Below are positions 1 to 13,455 of a DNA stretch of 64,000 bases, piece by piece. The stretch spans positions 82,296,917 to 82,360,916 of the forward strand of contig NW_026622874.1 of NCBI RefSeq assembly GCF_023065955.2, written 5' to 3'. Positions within the stretch are counted from its first letter, which is position 1. Every line of letters begins with the position of its first letter. Under the pieces are notes generated by a model. It was given only the letters and a program-made list of their open reading frames with translations, was not told where the DNA came from and made no database searches. This DNA comes from Ursus arctos (Eukaryota; Chordata; Mammalia; Carnivora; Ursidae). A program made the translations under genes and the position numbers.

Positions 1-539
1 ATAGTGTTCACAGGACATACTTGAAGCTTGAAATCATTTATGATGCTGTAAATTTCACAGTGTAGGCCAGATTTTCCAATATGAGTATAGATTTCCTGAA
101 CAAAGCATTTATTTCCTTTACAACCTTGGTTCCAGAAATCCTCTTTTTACCATTACCAACAGGGATGTAGGCACTTGAGGATGAAAGATATAAGCTAGTA
201 GACCTAAAAGTTTTGGAGAAGGGGAATTTGGGACCAAGAACATGGACAGGAGCCATGAGTAAATGGAAATCACTAAAAGGCAGGAAATTCCAAAAAAGAA
301 ATGACAGAGTGATGATGCTATTGCATTTATTAGACTGACCAAACTTCTTAGATTCTGTCACTTGGCTGTTGGAGCCAAAGCTTTCAAAGCTGGCATAATG
401 TAGTCATGTACATCAGCCCTTTGCTGTTCAGCAGGGTATGACCTACAGCAGTGTTATTGTTTAACCCCTTTTCTGATAAATACTAGGTTTGTACTGGAGT
501 TGGAACAGAGTAAAATTAAAATGGTCCCATGGGATTTAG

Positions 540-690
540 AGTCAGCCATATCTAGATATGATTCCCTTTTTATAAGTTTTCTGATTTGGGGCATGTAATT
601 TGATTTCTTAGCTATAAAATGGGAACAGTGTATTTATTTCAACGGATGGTTGTGAGAAAATAACCTGGCTTATAAGGAATTAGCACATGG
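540..690 (+). mobile_element. MIR fragment
   Basis: The core 'ctataaaatgggaacagtgt' follows a diverged MIR 5' part. Confidence 0.5.
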
Positions 691-1293
691 TCTAGTACAT
701 AGCAAAATGCTCCAGTGTTAGTCATAATTATCATACAAAAAGTCAAAACGTTTTAATTTTTTAATATTTCCCTTTTTATTACCTGTCTTGCTTGCTTACA
801 GCTTGCCTTGTTCTAAAAAGAGACTTAAGGCAACATGCTGTGCCTGTATTTGAATATAACTGAAACCCAGCCAAGTCCAGTCCAGGAAGAAAGACTGTGA
901 AGTCCATTGTAGTGGTGGTATCAACCTAGTGGGACACGTACAAGTGCCAAAACCAAGGCCTGCCTTGGGTTTCTGTGTCTCTGGAACAGATTGAAGTGGC
1001 TTTCTGAATGAAAGGTAGCCTAGTGTCATAGAAAGGGCACACGGGTTTTGGAATCAAACCAAAACCAACATGCAGTCAGATGCCAGTCCTGCTATTTACT
1101 AGCCGTGTAATTAATTTGAGACATGTTGTAGTTGAGTTTTTTATTAATAAAAATTTTATCATTCAGACTCAATTGATACTTTTTTCAGCCCTTCCAATTA
1201 TTATGCGGGTTCAGACTCCCAATTTTCTGTTCTTCTATAGGTTAAAGAGTAAGAACTGCAGTACATTGTGAAAATCCTTTAGTTCAGAAGTTG

Positions 1294-1480
1294 TTTTTTT
1301 TTTTAAAGATTTTGTTTATTTATTTATTAGAGTGTGTGAGTGCAAGCTGGGAGAGGGAGAGGGAAAGAATTTCAAGTGGACCCTGTGCTGAGCACTGAGC
1401 CCGATGTGGGGTTCGATCTCATGACCCTGAGCTGAAACCAAGAGTCCAACGCTTAACCAACTGAGCCACCCGGCCACCTG
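1294..1480 (-). mobile_element. Can-SINE (antisense)
   Basis: It reads T-run, AAAGATTTTGTTTATTTATT, a purine-rich middle, then CAACTGAGCCACCCGGCCACC, the reverse complement of the Can-SINE head. It is diverged, with no clear target duplication. Confidence 0.9.
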
Positions 1481-3559
1481 CAGGAGTGATTTTTAAAGGA
1501 ATTTATCTAAGAGCTAGTGATCTATGAACTTTACAGTTGAGTATCAAGAGTCAATTAGTCTCACCTCAAAGGCTGGAAATATGTTTGGAATATACGAGTT
1601 GGTTGTTTCTTTATAGAGACCTAGCATATAGTCTAACTGAAAATTTAGTTTTTGTCTATGGAGTAAAATTTCTTCTAGTTGTCTTTAGCTTCTATAATGG
1701 AACTGTGAGTTTTTGGTTTTTTTCCATATTTCGTTTTAATGCTTATTTAAGCAGTGGACCATATTACATAATCTTATAGGGGAAATTTAGTCACATAATG
1801 AAGTATTACTGTTTATGAAATTGTTATTGTTGGAGTGTAAATAAGAACGTAATCATGCAACTTGAATGGATAATTATTTATATAATGACCTTATTTTATA
1901 TTCCCTAAATAACCCAGGAGATAAGGTTGTACAGTGACAGCAGTGACAGTATATAGGTATAAATTTCATATTTACAGCTTTTCCTGTCTATGATGATTTA
2001 TGTAAACATGACATCGTATCTTTTTGGTTGTCAGAATGTTTTATTTTCAAGCTCTGGGGCTACACAATTTTTCCCAAGTGCTTTCTCTAATTCTTTGCCC
2101 AACTAGCAGCTGGCTGCTAAAAAGTTTAATACTTGCAACACCTGATCCAATTGATCACAACAGATTAGATATAGTGACTATATTATTTCATTCTTTGTTG
2201 GCTACAGACTGATGAAAAAGTAGTATTTAGCAAAGCTATTGTTGAAATACTAGAGAAGTTAAACAATAGCCATGAAAGCACCTAAGAATCTTTGAATACC
2301 AAGGTGCCTAAAAGTAAGTATCTGGATCAAAGTCACTTTTCAATAATATACCTGTGCAAACTTTACTTACTATGTATTTTCTCATTAGCTGTAAATTACA
2401 GGGAGGAGAATCCTTACCAAATATTCTATGAGCAAGTAGAATGTGATGTTCCTTTGGGATTTATTGCTTTAGAGCTGACGAAATAGAGAAGCATATGGAT
2501 TCGGGTGTTGCTATCAATGATACATGTATTTATGAGTATATACCAAAAATGTGTAATTTACTTATGTGATGTTTCAATGTATGACTCCAATTTCAAAGCA
2601 AAGTGACATTTCTTTGAACTACTCTATTTTTTTTTTTAATGAGGAGGAAAAGGTTGTACTTTTTTGTATGTCTCTTTATACTAGCTTTGCTATAAATAAA
2701 AGGTCACATTTGGCATTTTGACACTTGGCTGTTGTATATATTGAGCAAAAAGGCAGCTGTTGACTTTTAATATAGATCTGTTCAACCAGGGACTATATAC
2801 TGCTATCATTAGAGATTTAAAGGAGTAAAGATATATGCAGTTGGTTGGGTCAAGTAAGAAAATAGGAGACCAAAATCACACCGGGTCTCCCCATTTGTGG
2901 TTGTATTCACAGTAAGTTACTCACCTGGAACGTCACCGGGTCTACTTTCAGCTATAATAATAGAAGATTTTTTTCAAAAACAGGCCATGTTCGGGTTAGT
3001 TCTACTAACCAGACCACTAACTTAAAAGGCAAATATCTCTAAGACCATTTCATTTATAACCATTTCATTTTAAAAGTACCATTCATTTAAATGAAATCTT
3101 TAATTTACTATGAGTATTTCTTAGATCTTCCCATAGATATTTCCTATACCACTGGATTTTATTCCAGACAGCTTCACAACAAATGCTTATTGAAGTATGT
3201 GTGGTCTGTAAGGAACTGTATTAAATATTCTGAGAGATAGCATTTAAGCGAATGAAAAAGTATTTTATCCTCAAGAAACCTGTGTTCTATTTGGGAAGAT
3301 AACATTATATGCATAAGAAATGTGTCATATATGTGATGAAACTACTTTCTGCCCAGGTGGTTGAGGGGGAGATGGCATTTGAGCTTAACAGATGATACAC
3401 TTAATAATGAATATTTAAATAATTACGAAGGTTTGGGCAGTGCTTGTCCTTGAGGGTAAAATGGCATGAGTAAATGCAGGGAAATTTCTCTTCCAGTCCA
3501 TTTCCAACATTACTGCTAAATTCAGCTTTCTAAAGGATAAATATTATAATAATCACAAA

Positions 3560-3785
3560 TGCTTATATAGCATTTACTTTATGACAGATACTTTTCTAGG
3601 TACTTTACATGTATTTATTAATTTAACCTTCACAATATCCATATATAGATGCTGTTATTGACCTTCACAGAGATACAGAGAAGTTATGCAACTTGTCCAG
3701 GGTCACACAGCTTATAAGTGAAAGAGCTGAGATTTGAACCCAGGAAGTCTAGCTACAGAATCCTGGCTATTAACCACTTCATGTT
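3560..3785 (-). mobile_element. MIR (antisense)
   Basis: 'gagaagttatgcaacttgtc', 'cagggtcacacagcttataa' and 'gatttgaacccaggaagtct' are antisense MIR core. Confidence 0.8.
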
Positions 3786-4310
3786 CTTGTACCAGAAACC
3801 TTCAGTGACTCTTCATCTTCCACAGCATAAGGGCAGGGCATTCAAGTATCTTCACAATATGGCTTTAGCTTATCTTTCCAACTTTAGATCCTACTTTTTT
3901 CCCCGGCATGGATCTACATTCTAGCTTCTCTTTATTACTTTCTGTTTCCTAAATGCGATCTGTATTCTCATCTCTAGTCTTTGCTTGTGTTATCTATTCT
4001 CGGTATCCTCTCACTCTGCCCAGTCCCTCCCTTATCAGACCTTTCTATCTTCCAAGCATATTTCAAACATCTCTGTAAAAACCTTATTTTGAGCCCCTAC
4101 CAAAGTAATTCCCCCTCCTAACCCTTTGGTAATACCTTGCACGTTTTTTTCATGGTAGCATGCCTGTATCATGGTTATTTGTGTGTCACTTGCCTGTTTT
4201 CTAGTAGAAATCTGGTAGATTTGTTTTTTAAGTTCCCTAAGAATAGGGAATATGATTTATTGATCTCTGTACCTTAGGTAGCACTCAGTCCAACCTTGCA
4301 TGTGGCAAGA
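3785..4310 (+). mobile_element. L2-like fragment
   Basis: 'cttcagtgactcttcatctt', 'aagtatcttcacaatatggc' and a downstream 'ctgtaccttaggtagcac' follow the order of the L2 3' region. Highly diverged. Confidence 0.5.
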
Positions 4311-4685
4311 AAGAGGAGGTGTTATGGTTGACGTTAAGATTTTGAACCTAAAGTAAGGAAGAGAATTGCAAACTTGGGAGAGTGAGCTGATTTATGGGCA
4401 AACATAATGAGTTTGGTTTAGACATGTTATATTTGAAGTCAGAATAGAATATCCAAGTAGAAATGGACTAGACTCAAGAGAGAGTAATATTTGACATTCC
4501 TTATCTCATTTTTACAAGTATGATACTTATACACATCGATCAAATTATTGTTTAGTAGCTGCATAGCCACAGAATGCAGTCTTTTTTTTTTTTTTTGCAT
4601 TTATGAATTGGTTTCCATTTTGAAAGTAAGTCCCAGCTGCTGTATAATCATTCCCAACTTTGATTAAAAAAATATTCTAAGATGA

Positions 4686-4884
4686 GGGGCACCTGGGTGG
4701 TCAGTTGGTTAAGCGTCCGACTCTTAATTTTGGCTCAGGTCATGATCTCAGGGTCATGAGATCAAGGCCCACATCAGGCTCTGTTCTGTTCGTGGGGCCT
4801 GCTTAGGATTCTCTCCGCCACCTCCCCCGCCTCCACTCTCTTGAGCTCGTGCTTTCTCTCTCTTTCTCAAATAAATAAATAATA
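4686..4884 (+). mobile_element. Can-SINE (sense)
   Basis: The head is GGGGCACCTGGGTGGTCAG, followed by a tRNA-like body, a CT-rich tract and an AAATAAATAAAT tail. The tail runs straight into a TA/TATG microsatellite, which probably grew from it. Confidence 0.93.
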
Positions 4885-4895
4885 TAGAAAGATAT

Positions 4896-4962
4896 AGTTT
4901 ATATATATATATAACTATATGTATGTATATATATATATGTATACATATATATGTATGTAATA
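4896..4962. repeat. (TA)n / (TATG)n microsatellite
   Basis: This is an imperfect TA, TATG and TACA tract directly after a SINE tail. Confidence 0.85.
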
Positions 4963-5209
4963 AGATGAAAGTTAATTTGTAGGTTGAATGGTTGGTTCTC
5001 TGGATCAATACAGGAGTTAGATTACTAGCTTAGCCCATAAGACCATATTGTAACTGAAATATTTACTTCTGTAACAAAAAAATAGTATAAAGCAATACAG
5101 TTGCACTGCTAATAGCATTTTTAAAAAGATAAAAAGGACTAAGAAAAGGAAGTTTATTTCTCTGATCCTTTAATTTGCCAATTTGACTTTAAAGCTTATG
5201 ACATTCCAA

Positions 5210-5362
5210 TAGTCAATGGTATTGTAATAGTGTTGTGTGGGGACAGATGGGAGCTACACTTGTGGTGAGCTCAGCATAATGTATAGACTTGCTGAATCAC
5301 AATGTTGTACATCTGAAACTACCGTAACATTGTGTACCAGCTGTACTTCAATTTAAAAAAAA
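5210..5362 (+). mobile_element. L1 3'-end fragment (sense)
   Basis: It contains the L1 3'UTR-like phrases 'aatgttgtacatctgaaact' and 'gtgtaccagctgtacttc', ending in an A-rich tail. This assignment is from memory of L1 3' ends. Confidence 0.6.
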
Positions 5363-5842
5363 GCTTGTGACATTCCTTCTGTGTGATTATAGGTGCTCCA
5401 CTGAGATTCTTTTTACATTTGTCAACAATATTTTGTGTCATTTTTTGACTTCCAAACTGCCTCTTAGAGGAGGACGAGAGAATTTGCGGAAAATATATGT
5501 TTAAGGGATTGCCTCAATGGAATAGCCTGAGATAGAGTTAAATCAGTGGAGACCAAGAAGGTGTGTATGAGTGCATGAAAGTGCATGTAGTATGTGTGGT
5601 GTGTTACGGTGGGGAATGGACTGGGGGAGAAGAGGAATTTGTAATGGATGAATGATCTCTCTCATGAGGGAACAAGGTGATACAGAAGAGGTTGGATCCA
5701 GTGTTCCTTATTCAGTGGAAAGCCCCTTTAGTCTGGGCTAGGATGGTTACTGTTTGTTGAGGGGGTCCTATGATGGACAGAATAAGGAGAAAAACAATAT
5801 TTTATATGCCAGTTAGGGTATAAGATGGTGCAAAATATTTTT

Positions 5843-6033
5843 TTTTAAGATTTTATTTATTTATTTGACAGAGATAGAGACAGCCAGCGAGAGAGGGAAC
5901 ACAAGCAGGGGGAGTGGGAGAGGAAGAAGCAGGCGCCTAGCGGAGGAGCCTGATGTGGGGCTCGATCCCACAACGCCAGGATCACGCCCTGAGCCGAAGG
6001 CAGACGCTTAACCGCTGTGCCACCCAGCGCCCC
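5843..6033 (-). mobile_element. Young Can-SINE, ursid-type subfamily (antisense)
   Basis: A full-length copy with the 'cagccagcgagagagggaac' motif and a near-consensus head. It is flanked by a perfect 21-bp target duplication (5822-5842 and 6034-6054), which indicates recent insertion. Confidence 0.95.
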
Positions 6034-6119
6034 AAGATGGTGCAAAATATTTTTAACTTGAAGAGTGCCTCTCTTTTTTTAAGATTTTATTAAGAAAATC
6101 ATAGTGAAAATAGAATGGG

Positions 6120-6305
6120 GATTGACATCAGAACTCCGTTCAAGTTCTAGCTCTGCCATTTACAAGCTGTGTGGCTTTGGGCATGTTACTTGGCCTCTGT
6201 AGGATTTAGTTTCCTCATCTATAAGTGGGGATAATACCTCTTACCTTGCAAGGTGGCTTTAAGAACTAAAGTTGATGTATCTGAAGCATCTACCACAGTA
6301 TAGAC
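6120..6305 (+). mobile_element. MIR (sense)
   Basis: 'tctgccatttacaagctgtg', 'gtttcctcatctataagtgg' and 'ggataatacctcttacc' are MIR core. Confidence 0.8.
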
Positions 6306-7115
6306 ATTTACAGTAGCTATTTTTGTTAAGCAACTAAATGGATTAACATCTTATTACATTGGATACATAGAATATAATGCAACGGATTCTTTACCTATCA
6401 TACAGTCATCAAAAGCAGTCTGATTTTTTTAAAACTAGGATATAACACTATGTTAGACCTGGTTCCCCATTTCATTTTTAACATACATGTTGTGCTGTGC
6501 TCCTGATACTTACTTGGATTGCTACCTTCCTCCATTAAGAGAAAAGCGTACCAGATAGCCTATCCGAATGTTTATATGAAAGTGCTGTTCTACATGTCAA
6601 AGGTAATATGTTTTGGGGGAATTCCCAGTGATGATGACAGCTTATACTAAGCCATTAACATTCTATTCTTACTCTATTCTATTCTTACTCTAGCTAACAT
6701 TTGCTAAGTGGGTTATGGGTGGTAGTCTGTGGCCTTAGAGTAGATCTCCCGCCAACTGGCTAAGTATATAAAGCAGGACCTTGACCTCATTAGTTGAAGT
6801 CAGTAACCAAGTTAGATAAAAAGTTCTAAAAGTAAATCATGGTTGATGATCACAGGTAGCCTATAAGATCATTTGTTGAAGTCCTATCCATTTGCTTATT
6901 ATGAAATGTGAGTAACCGTATTTCATTATCTTGAAGATAAAATAATTTCGGAGTTTAAATTTTTAAAAAATCATTAATTAAATCATTTAAAAATATAACA
7001 ATAAATCTTACTTTAAACAGATGTATACAGTCATGTATCAGCATGTTAGATCACCTTTAGGACTCCCGCTCTAGCTAAGATTTAGTGGGTTAGGATCAGA
7101 AGAAAAACAACTCTT

Positions 7116-7308
7116 GGGACACCTGGATGGCTCAGTCGGTTAAGCGTCCGACTCTTAATTTTGACTCAGGTCATGATCTCAGGGTCATGAGATCGAGCCC
7201 CATGTTGGGCTCTGCGCTCAGCGGGAGGTTTGTTTGAGATTCTCTCCATCCCCCTTGCCCCTCCACTCCCCCCCCAACTCTCTCTCAAATAAATCTTTTT
7301 TAAAAAAG
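7116..7308 (+). mobile_element. Can-SINE (sense)
   Basis: The head is GGGACACCTGGATGGCTCAG, followed by a CT tract and an AAATAAATC tail. An 11-bp target duplication AAACAACTCTT lies at 7105-7115 and 7314-7324. Confidence 0.93.
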
Positions 7309-8372
7309 AAGACAAACAACTCTTATATGTTGAAATGTCTCTGGTGTAGGAATAGCCCTGGAGCTTTAGAGGACTATTATCTACCTATTTACCACCCATT
7401 AGGTAACTATCATCCAGTAACCATTCAGAATCCCACAGTAGCTAGTAAGATGTCTGCTTTAAATAGACCGCCCTCTATTTAAGATGTGATAGCCCTTTAT
7501 TGTGAGTATCTTCACAGTTGTCAGGATAGTTGGGTATATTATAGGTTTTCCTACTGTGCTGCTTTTTTTTTTTCTTCTATAAATTGTTGGCTAGTTTTTT
7601 GTTCTCTCTGTTAGCCTAGAGTTAACTAAAGTGTTGTATCCCTTATACATTCCCTCCTCCTGCCTTCTGCCCTCCCTGTTTATGAGCTTGTTGTAGCAAA
7701 TTCCCAACTTGACCATTCAGGCAGTTCATACGCAGATTAAAAAAAGTCCGGGGTGCAGATGTCAGCAGCTCTTCAAGATGGTCAGGGAACTGATGCAGTT
7801 CCCACTGATTTTTCTTATATCCCACTTAGATACCACACACAGCCCTCATGTTGTGCTCAGCTCCTATTTCTCTCAGCCTGGGGTTTTACTGAGTTCTGTT
7901 TTTTTGTGGGGTTTTTGTTTGTTTGTTTTTGTTTTTTAGAAGAATTCACCCACTTCTCTAATGAGAAAGAGGGCTGTCTTTTGGCTATATTGTTATAGGC
8001 TGTAGTGGCATTTACTCCTTTTGTGTGAACCTGTTCTTTTATATATTCCAGAAATTCTTTAGCAATTCTGTTTTTTGTTGATATCCTTGTCATTTTCCCA
8101 TGCTAGTAGAGAATTTTTTAAAAATATATACATTATCTTGTCTTTTCAGTGGGATTTGGAGAAGGAAAGAGTAAATTGATTCACTTTACCTCCCAGTGGC
8201 ATTTAATAAATATTCATTGAATGAGAGAAATCGGTGGATGGCTAGTGCAGTTGAGTTGGTCTAAATATTTACAGATATTTATAATAGATTTAATCCATAT
8301 TGGCTTTATTATCTTTTAAAATTTTGTTAGTAATGGGAAAGTTATGACACAATAATCTTCCTAAGGTCACGT

Positions 8373-8531
8373 ATTTTTTTAAAAGATTTTATTTGAGAGA
8401 GAAAAGAGCACGAGCAGGGGGAAGGGGCAGAGGAAGAGGGAGAAGGAGGCTCCCTGCTCAGCGGGGAGGACCCTGGGAACATGACCTTAGCCGAAGGCAG
8501 ACGCTTAACCAACTGAGCCACCCAGGTACCC
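8373..8531 (-). mobile_element. Can-SINE with internal deletion (antisense)
   Basis: The AAAAGATTTTATTTGAGAGAG start and ACTGAGCCACCCAGGTACCC end are present, but the copy is about 30 bases short in the body. Confidence 0.88.
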
Positions 8532-8629
8532 AGGCCGCATTTTTTTATACAAGCCAGAAAAGGTTTAAATTCTGTAGTCCCCATATGGCAGGAACATAGG
8601 TGTGATTAGTTTGAATGCAGGGGTCATTA

Positions 8630-8805
8630 TAGTTAAGTGGCTAATAGCACAGACTCTGGAGTCTGGATTCACGTTCTATTTATGCCACTTACTAGCAGCC
8701 CGGTCTTGGCCAACATACTTCAGAGATCTGTTTGAAGATTAAAGTATTCATGTACATAAAACACTTAAAGTGCTTGGCACATAGCAGTGTAAGCATCAAC
8801 TAAAA
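8630..8805 (+). mobile_element. MIR (sense)
   Basis: 'ctaatagcacagactctgga' and 'cttggcacatagcagtgtaa' mark the two ends of a MIR. Confidence 0.65.
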
Positions 8806-9274
8806 TTAATGGGACTAACTTTTGAAGAATCTTAGCTATAATCTTTTCAGTAGCCATAGACAGCTATCTTAAAATTGATTATAAATGCTATGTAGTTTTA
8901 AGATGTACATGTAAATGTTACCATACTAGAATATACATTGTAGCGCATGGACAAATGGCCAGAATTTCTGCCTTATATAATGAATAGAACCACTACTATA
9001 ATGAAGTAGGAAGAGTACTCTTTGCTTGAACCATGCTTAGTTTTACATATTCAAAAAATTAAGAATGATGGACAGAAAGCAAATCCTAATATTGAATACA
9101 AATTGAAACCAATGAGCCTAACTATATCAAATTGATCATGTAACTACCAAGAGAAAAAGAAGTAACTTTTGAACATAGAGTTCTGACTGTGCTCCCTTAA
9201 TGGGAGATAGCCTAAAGACAAAAAGAACAGCAAATACTGAATTTAGTAGGTAGCAAGCCCTCTATAATAGCTCT

Positions 9275-9410
9275 TCCCAAGAAATGTTATTCCCACGTTG
9301 CTGATGAAGAAGCATATTCAAAGAGGGAAATGATTTGCCTGGCATCATTTAATTAGGTGGTAGGGCTGGATTGAAAAGTCTGTGTTCTGTTCATTATATT
9401 ACACCACTTT
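9275..9410 (-). mobile_element. MIR (antisense)
   Basis: 'gatttgcctggcatcattta' and 'ggtagggctggattgaaaag' resemble antisense MIR. Confidence 0.5.
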
Positions 9411-10689
9411 ATTAATGTTTGTAATGTGCTGTTCAAATGAGTTCCTGTGCTACCATCCTGGTTTCATTAGTACCTACCTCCCTTTCTTTTATTGGCATCA
9501 TCTGTAATTATTAGTCAGAACCACATTTTCAAGAGCTCCCCAACCTCTTGAATCTCCTTTGCTTCAAGAATTTCATTCCATGCAATCATGCCTACCTTTT
9601 TGAAATCTGCCTTCCTAAATCAAAGGGTATGTGACTATTCCCACCCTTTATGAATTCTAAGATGACCTGATAGATTTTCCTTTTGATTCTCATTCCTCCT
9701 ACTTGATCAATAACTAGTTTCCTGAAGTATAGCTAGTGTCAAAGTCATGATTATTTACAGATATTGTCTGTATTCATAACCAAGGCTGGAACTTGTACAT
9801 GAGAGAGGTGCACTCTTAAAGACATTAATCTGTTTGTAATTTAAGATATCATACGGTGACTTGGTGAGACACAAAGGGGGAGAGTAGTAAAGAATGCCAT
9901 CATTGGACCTGCATTGTTTACATGAGAGATAGTAGAACAAGTATTACTTTTTAAATTGTGGTTTTGAAATGATTCATTCATTAGAGAGGGCAAATAAAAA
10001 TAGCAATGAAACAAAGACATGATAACTGGTCGTTAAATGAACTCCATGTCCTTTGAAAAGGGCATGATGAAGGGGGAAAATATTTAGATATCTTGAGTAC
10101 ACAAGCAGCTATTTGAGATTTTGCTGAGTAGAAATGATGGGAAGAATCAAACTGTACAAAGATTTAGTTGAATCTCCTTTAAAGTACTCTGTGTAGTAAA
10201 TCTCCAAACTTATTTTTAAAATTACAGCATTTGAAGAACCTCTTCTTGAATTAGCAGCATCAAAATGGAGTTCTTTTTTAAATCACTCCTGAACTATCTT
10301 TAAAATGTGTGACTTTAAAAATTTGATTTCATATAATATACCAGAGAAATTGTCCAGAAGATTGAGGACGAGAATTTTGATAAAACTTTTTTAAAAAGTA
10401 AGGTTGGCAATCAGATTAATTTGAAAGAATGCTTTTAATCAGAATTAAGAATATAAAATAGTACTAATCGTTTACTAGATTAACTGAATTTCTTAATACC
10501 TGGAGAAAATTATTGTAGTATTTCCTATCCAAAATAGCTGTTTGTGGGCAATGTGCCACTTGTCTGTGGAAGTCAGTGTTTATGAGACCTCACTGTTGAT
10601 GTTTCTAAGGTTTTAACTCTCTGGACAAACATTCAAGAAAAATCAAACTCTTCTACAAAAATATTCCTAAATAGTAAACTTTGAGCACA

Positions 10690-10870
10690 GCTGCCGAGTC
10701 AAACCTGGTTCATATTCTAACTCCAGCTTTTTCTAGCTGGCACCTAGTCGTTTGCCTGCAATGCAAGTTTCCTCACTGGATTGTTTTGAGAATTAAATGA
10801 GCATATGTAAAGCACCGAACACCATGACTGGCACTAGGTGAGCACCCAAAATATAGTGGCAGCTATTATT
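10690..10870 (+). mobile_element. MIR (sense)
   Basis: 'gagaattaaatgagcatatg' and 'ccatgactggcactaggtga' are the MIR 3' half. Confidence 0.65.
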
Positions 10871-12320
10871 TACCTTATCACCTCCAGATTATGAGTGATG
10901 GAGAAAGAAAATTTATTACGTGTCCCTTATTTTAGTGTCAAGGTTTTGAAGTAGAATTTAAGATAAAACGAGATTTTTCTGAATCCAAACACTTGAGATT
11001 CTGTTTGGGAAGTGAGAAAGAAAGCTGCCAAATACCTACTCTGCAGTGGCAAGAAGATTGAATTTCTAATTTGTTTCCTATCCCCTGGTCCTTGCCTTCA
11101 CTTCCTCTGCCTCAGTGTGAACATTGCTCTATTGCTTTGGAGACTCTTGCCTGACAGAAACAGAGAACAATCTCTCGGAGTTTTATTATAGCTAGCTAAC
11201 TATAACCTTTTGGAAGAATATCTGGATGCAGTTTCAATCTTTAAAGTCTGTAATTTTTTAGGTCATTAAATTCCTATAGTTTAAATTATTGGTTTTAGTT
11301 CTTTTCCTAGGTTGTGCCCATCCATTTTAAGAGCTGCATATCTTTTATTCAGAAAGTATAAAGTATGTCATTGACATCAATAGAAAATCATCATTATCAG
11401 TTAAACTGTTGGAGTTTTCCTTTCTTATTTGCAAGTTTTCAGAATATAATTATTACGCTGAACATATCCATGCATATACATATACACACATACATACAAA
11501 TGTAATTATCCTTTATGTGACTACTCAGTTGCACTAAATAGTAGACGTTATGATATTTGCTTGATTGCAATCATTTTGGCAATATCATGGATAGGCAGCT
11601 GGACCCTGGAATTTAAAAAAAGAAAATTGTATCATCAGAAGCGTGTTAATTCATACTGAATATCTGAAGGGTCTTTTAAACTTACTTCTAAAATAGCTGC
11701 TTCTTTCTTAATTTGCCTTTTACTATATTTACCCTCTTTAGGAATTGTTGTGTATAATGTACTCAGTCACATTTCCTTTAATTTTCTCTTTCTAAAACTT
11801 TATTTACCTAAAGGTGATAGATGTTACATATTTCATGTTCTGTATTTATACTCCACTTAGCATTCCCCCACTACTGTATATGTGAATGAGTAGATATGAT
11901 CAGAGCATTGTTTCCTTTACCATTTTTGCAGTGTTCATATTTTTGTCATAAAAGGCAGACTGTTTAATGTACATTCCTAGCATTTTAAATCCCTTCAAGT
12001 TCGAAAGTACTCTTTCTCTAAGCTGTTAGATATATGTATGATTCATACATGAAACAGGTTGCCTGTTGTTCTTTCTTAATTGAGTTGACATTTACAGTCT
12101 TCTGGCCTTATCTGTCTAGGGAGAAAATCTAACATACTATAATGTCATATACATTATCATAGATCTTATGGTTTGAGAAATTCTCTTTTCTTCATTCTCC
12201 TTTCCTTTTTAAAGCTTCTACCTCTCCTTTCATTGTATCACGAAAATGTGGTTTGGCAATCAGTTGACTTGGGACTTTAGACAATTAAATCATCTGGACA
12301 GAAAATGCTATTATTGCATT

Positions 12321-12519
12321 TTTTTTTAAAGATTTTATTTATTCATTTGACAGAGAGACAGCCAGCGAGAGAGGGAACACAGCAGGGGAGTGGGAGAGGA
12401 AGAAGCAAGCTCCCAGCGGAGGAGCCCGACTGTAGGACTCGATCCCGGAATGCCGGAATGCCGGGATCACGCCCTGAGCGGAAGGCAGACGCTTAATGAC
12501 TGCGCTACCCAGGCGCCCC
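12321..12519 (-). mobile_element. Young Can-SINE, ursid-type (antisense)
   Basis: Full-length with a TATTGCATT target duplication at 12312-12320 and 12520-12528. A small internal tandem 'ggaatgcc' duplication is present. Confidence 0.94.
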
Positions 12520-12564
12520 TATTGCATTCTTAACAGCTTTTCAGCAGTTATTTGGACCTCTTGT

Positions 12565-12687
12565 GGAAATTTCTAAGAGAGAGAGAGAGAGGGGGGAGAC
12601 AAAGGGAGGGAGGGAGGGAGGGAGGGAGGGAGGGAGGAAGGAAGGAAGGAAGGAAGGAAGGAAGGAAGGAAGGAAGGAAATTTCTAA
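12565..12687. repeat. Homopurine tract (GA)n(GGGA)n(GGAA)n
   Basis: About 100 purines in a row: GA repeats, then about eight GGGA, then about eleven GGAA units. The tract is bounded on both sides by the same 12-mer GGAAATTTCTAA (12565-12576 and 12676-12687). Mirror-like homopurine DNA of this kind can form triplex (H-DNA), and GGAA arrays can bind ETS factors; both are general knowledge, untested here. Confidence 0.93.
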
Positions 12688-13274
12688 AAGACTTTTTTCA
12701 GATTCCTCCCCCCATAAACCTATGTTTCTTCATACTGCCCCCCAGATTCTGAAAGTTTCCTAGCAAAATATGAAGTTATTATTTGTTGTTATTTCCTGCT
12801 CTAGATAGAATCTATAGTGTGTAGTCTACCTTCAGTCTGATTCAGAATTGATAAGGGAGAATGCACTGAGCCCTAGTACTCTCTTGGGTCTTTTATTGTG
12901 CAGACTTGCCTATGGATAGATATTCATTGGGATTCAGAACCTACAATACATCACTGCAAGAAAATTCAAATACAAAGTATTTGAAAATCAAAACTATTAT
13001 TATCTGGTCAGGTTAAACATGTCTGCACAAAGCTTAACCAGAGAAGGCAGGTCACTATTTTTCTATTTGAAAATTTGCTTAGAGTGTCTGAACATGAAGT
13101 GCTTCGTGCTTATTTCTAGGCAAATTATGCATCAGTGCTTTTTTTCTTTACAATGAAATATTTCCAGTAGCTTGAGACTTTTTTCCTCAAGTATTCTTTT
13201 GAGCTGGCAGATGATCACAGAAGTGATTCTGACTTAAAGTTAGTTTAGCCTACCCTTTGAGAAGTATTTATTTT

Positions 13275-13455
13275 GGGGTGCCTGGGTGGCTCAGTCAGTT
13301 AAGCGACTGCCTTGGGTGCAGGTCATCCCCAGAGTCCTGGGATGAGCCCCACCTTGGGCTCCCTGCTCTGTGGGGAGCCTGCTTCTCCCTCTTCCTCTGC
13401 CTGCTGCTCCCACTGCTTGTGCTCTCTCTCTCTCCTTTTGTCAAATAAATAAATC
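13275..13455 (+). mobile_element. Can-SINE (sense), first half of a tail-to-tail pair
   Basis: The head is GGGGTGCCTGGGTGGCTCAG and the tail AAATAAATAAATC. It is directly followed by a second copy in opposite orientation. Confidence 0.94.
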
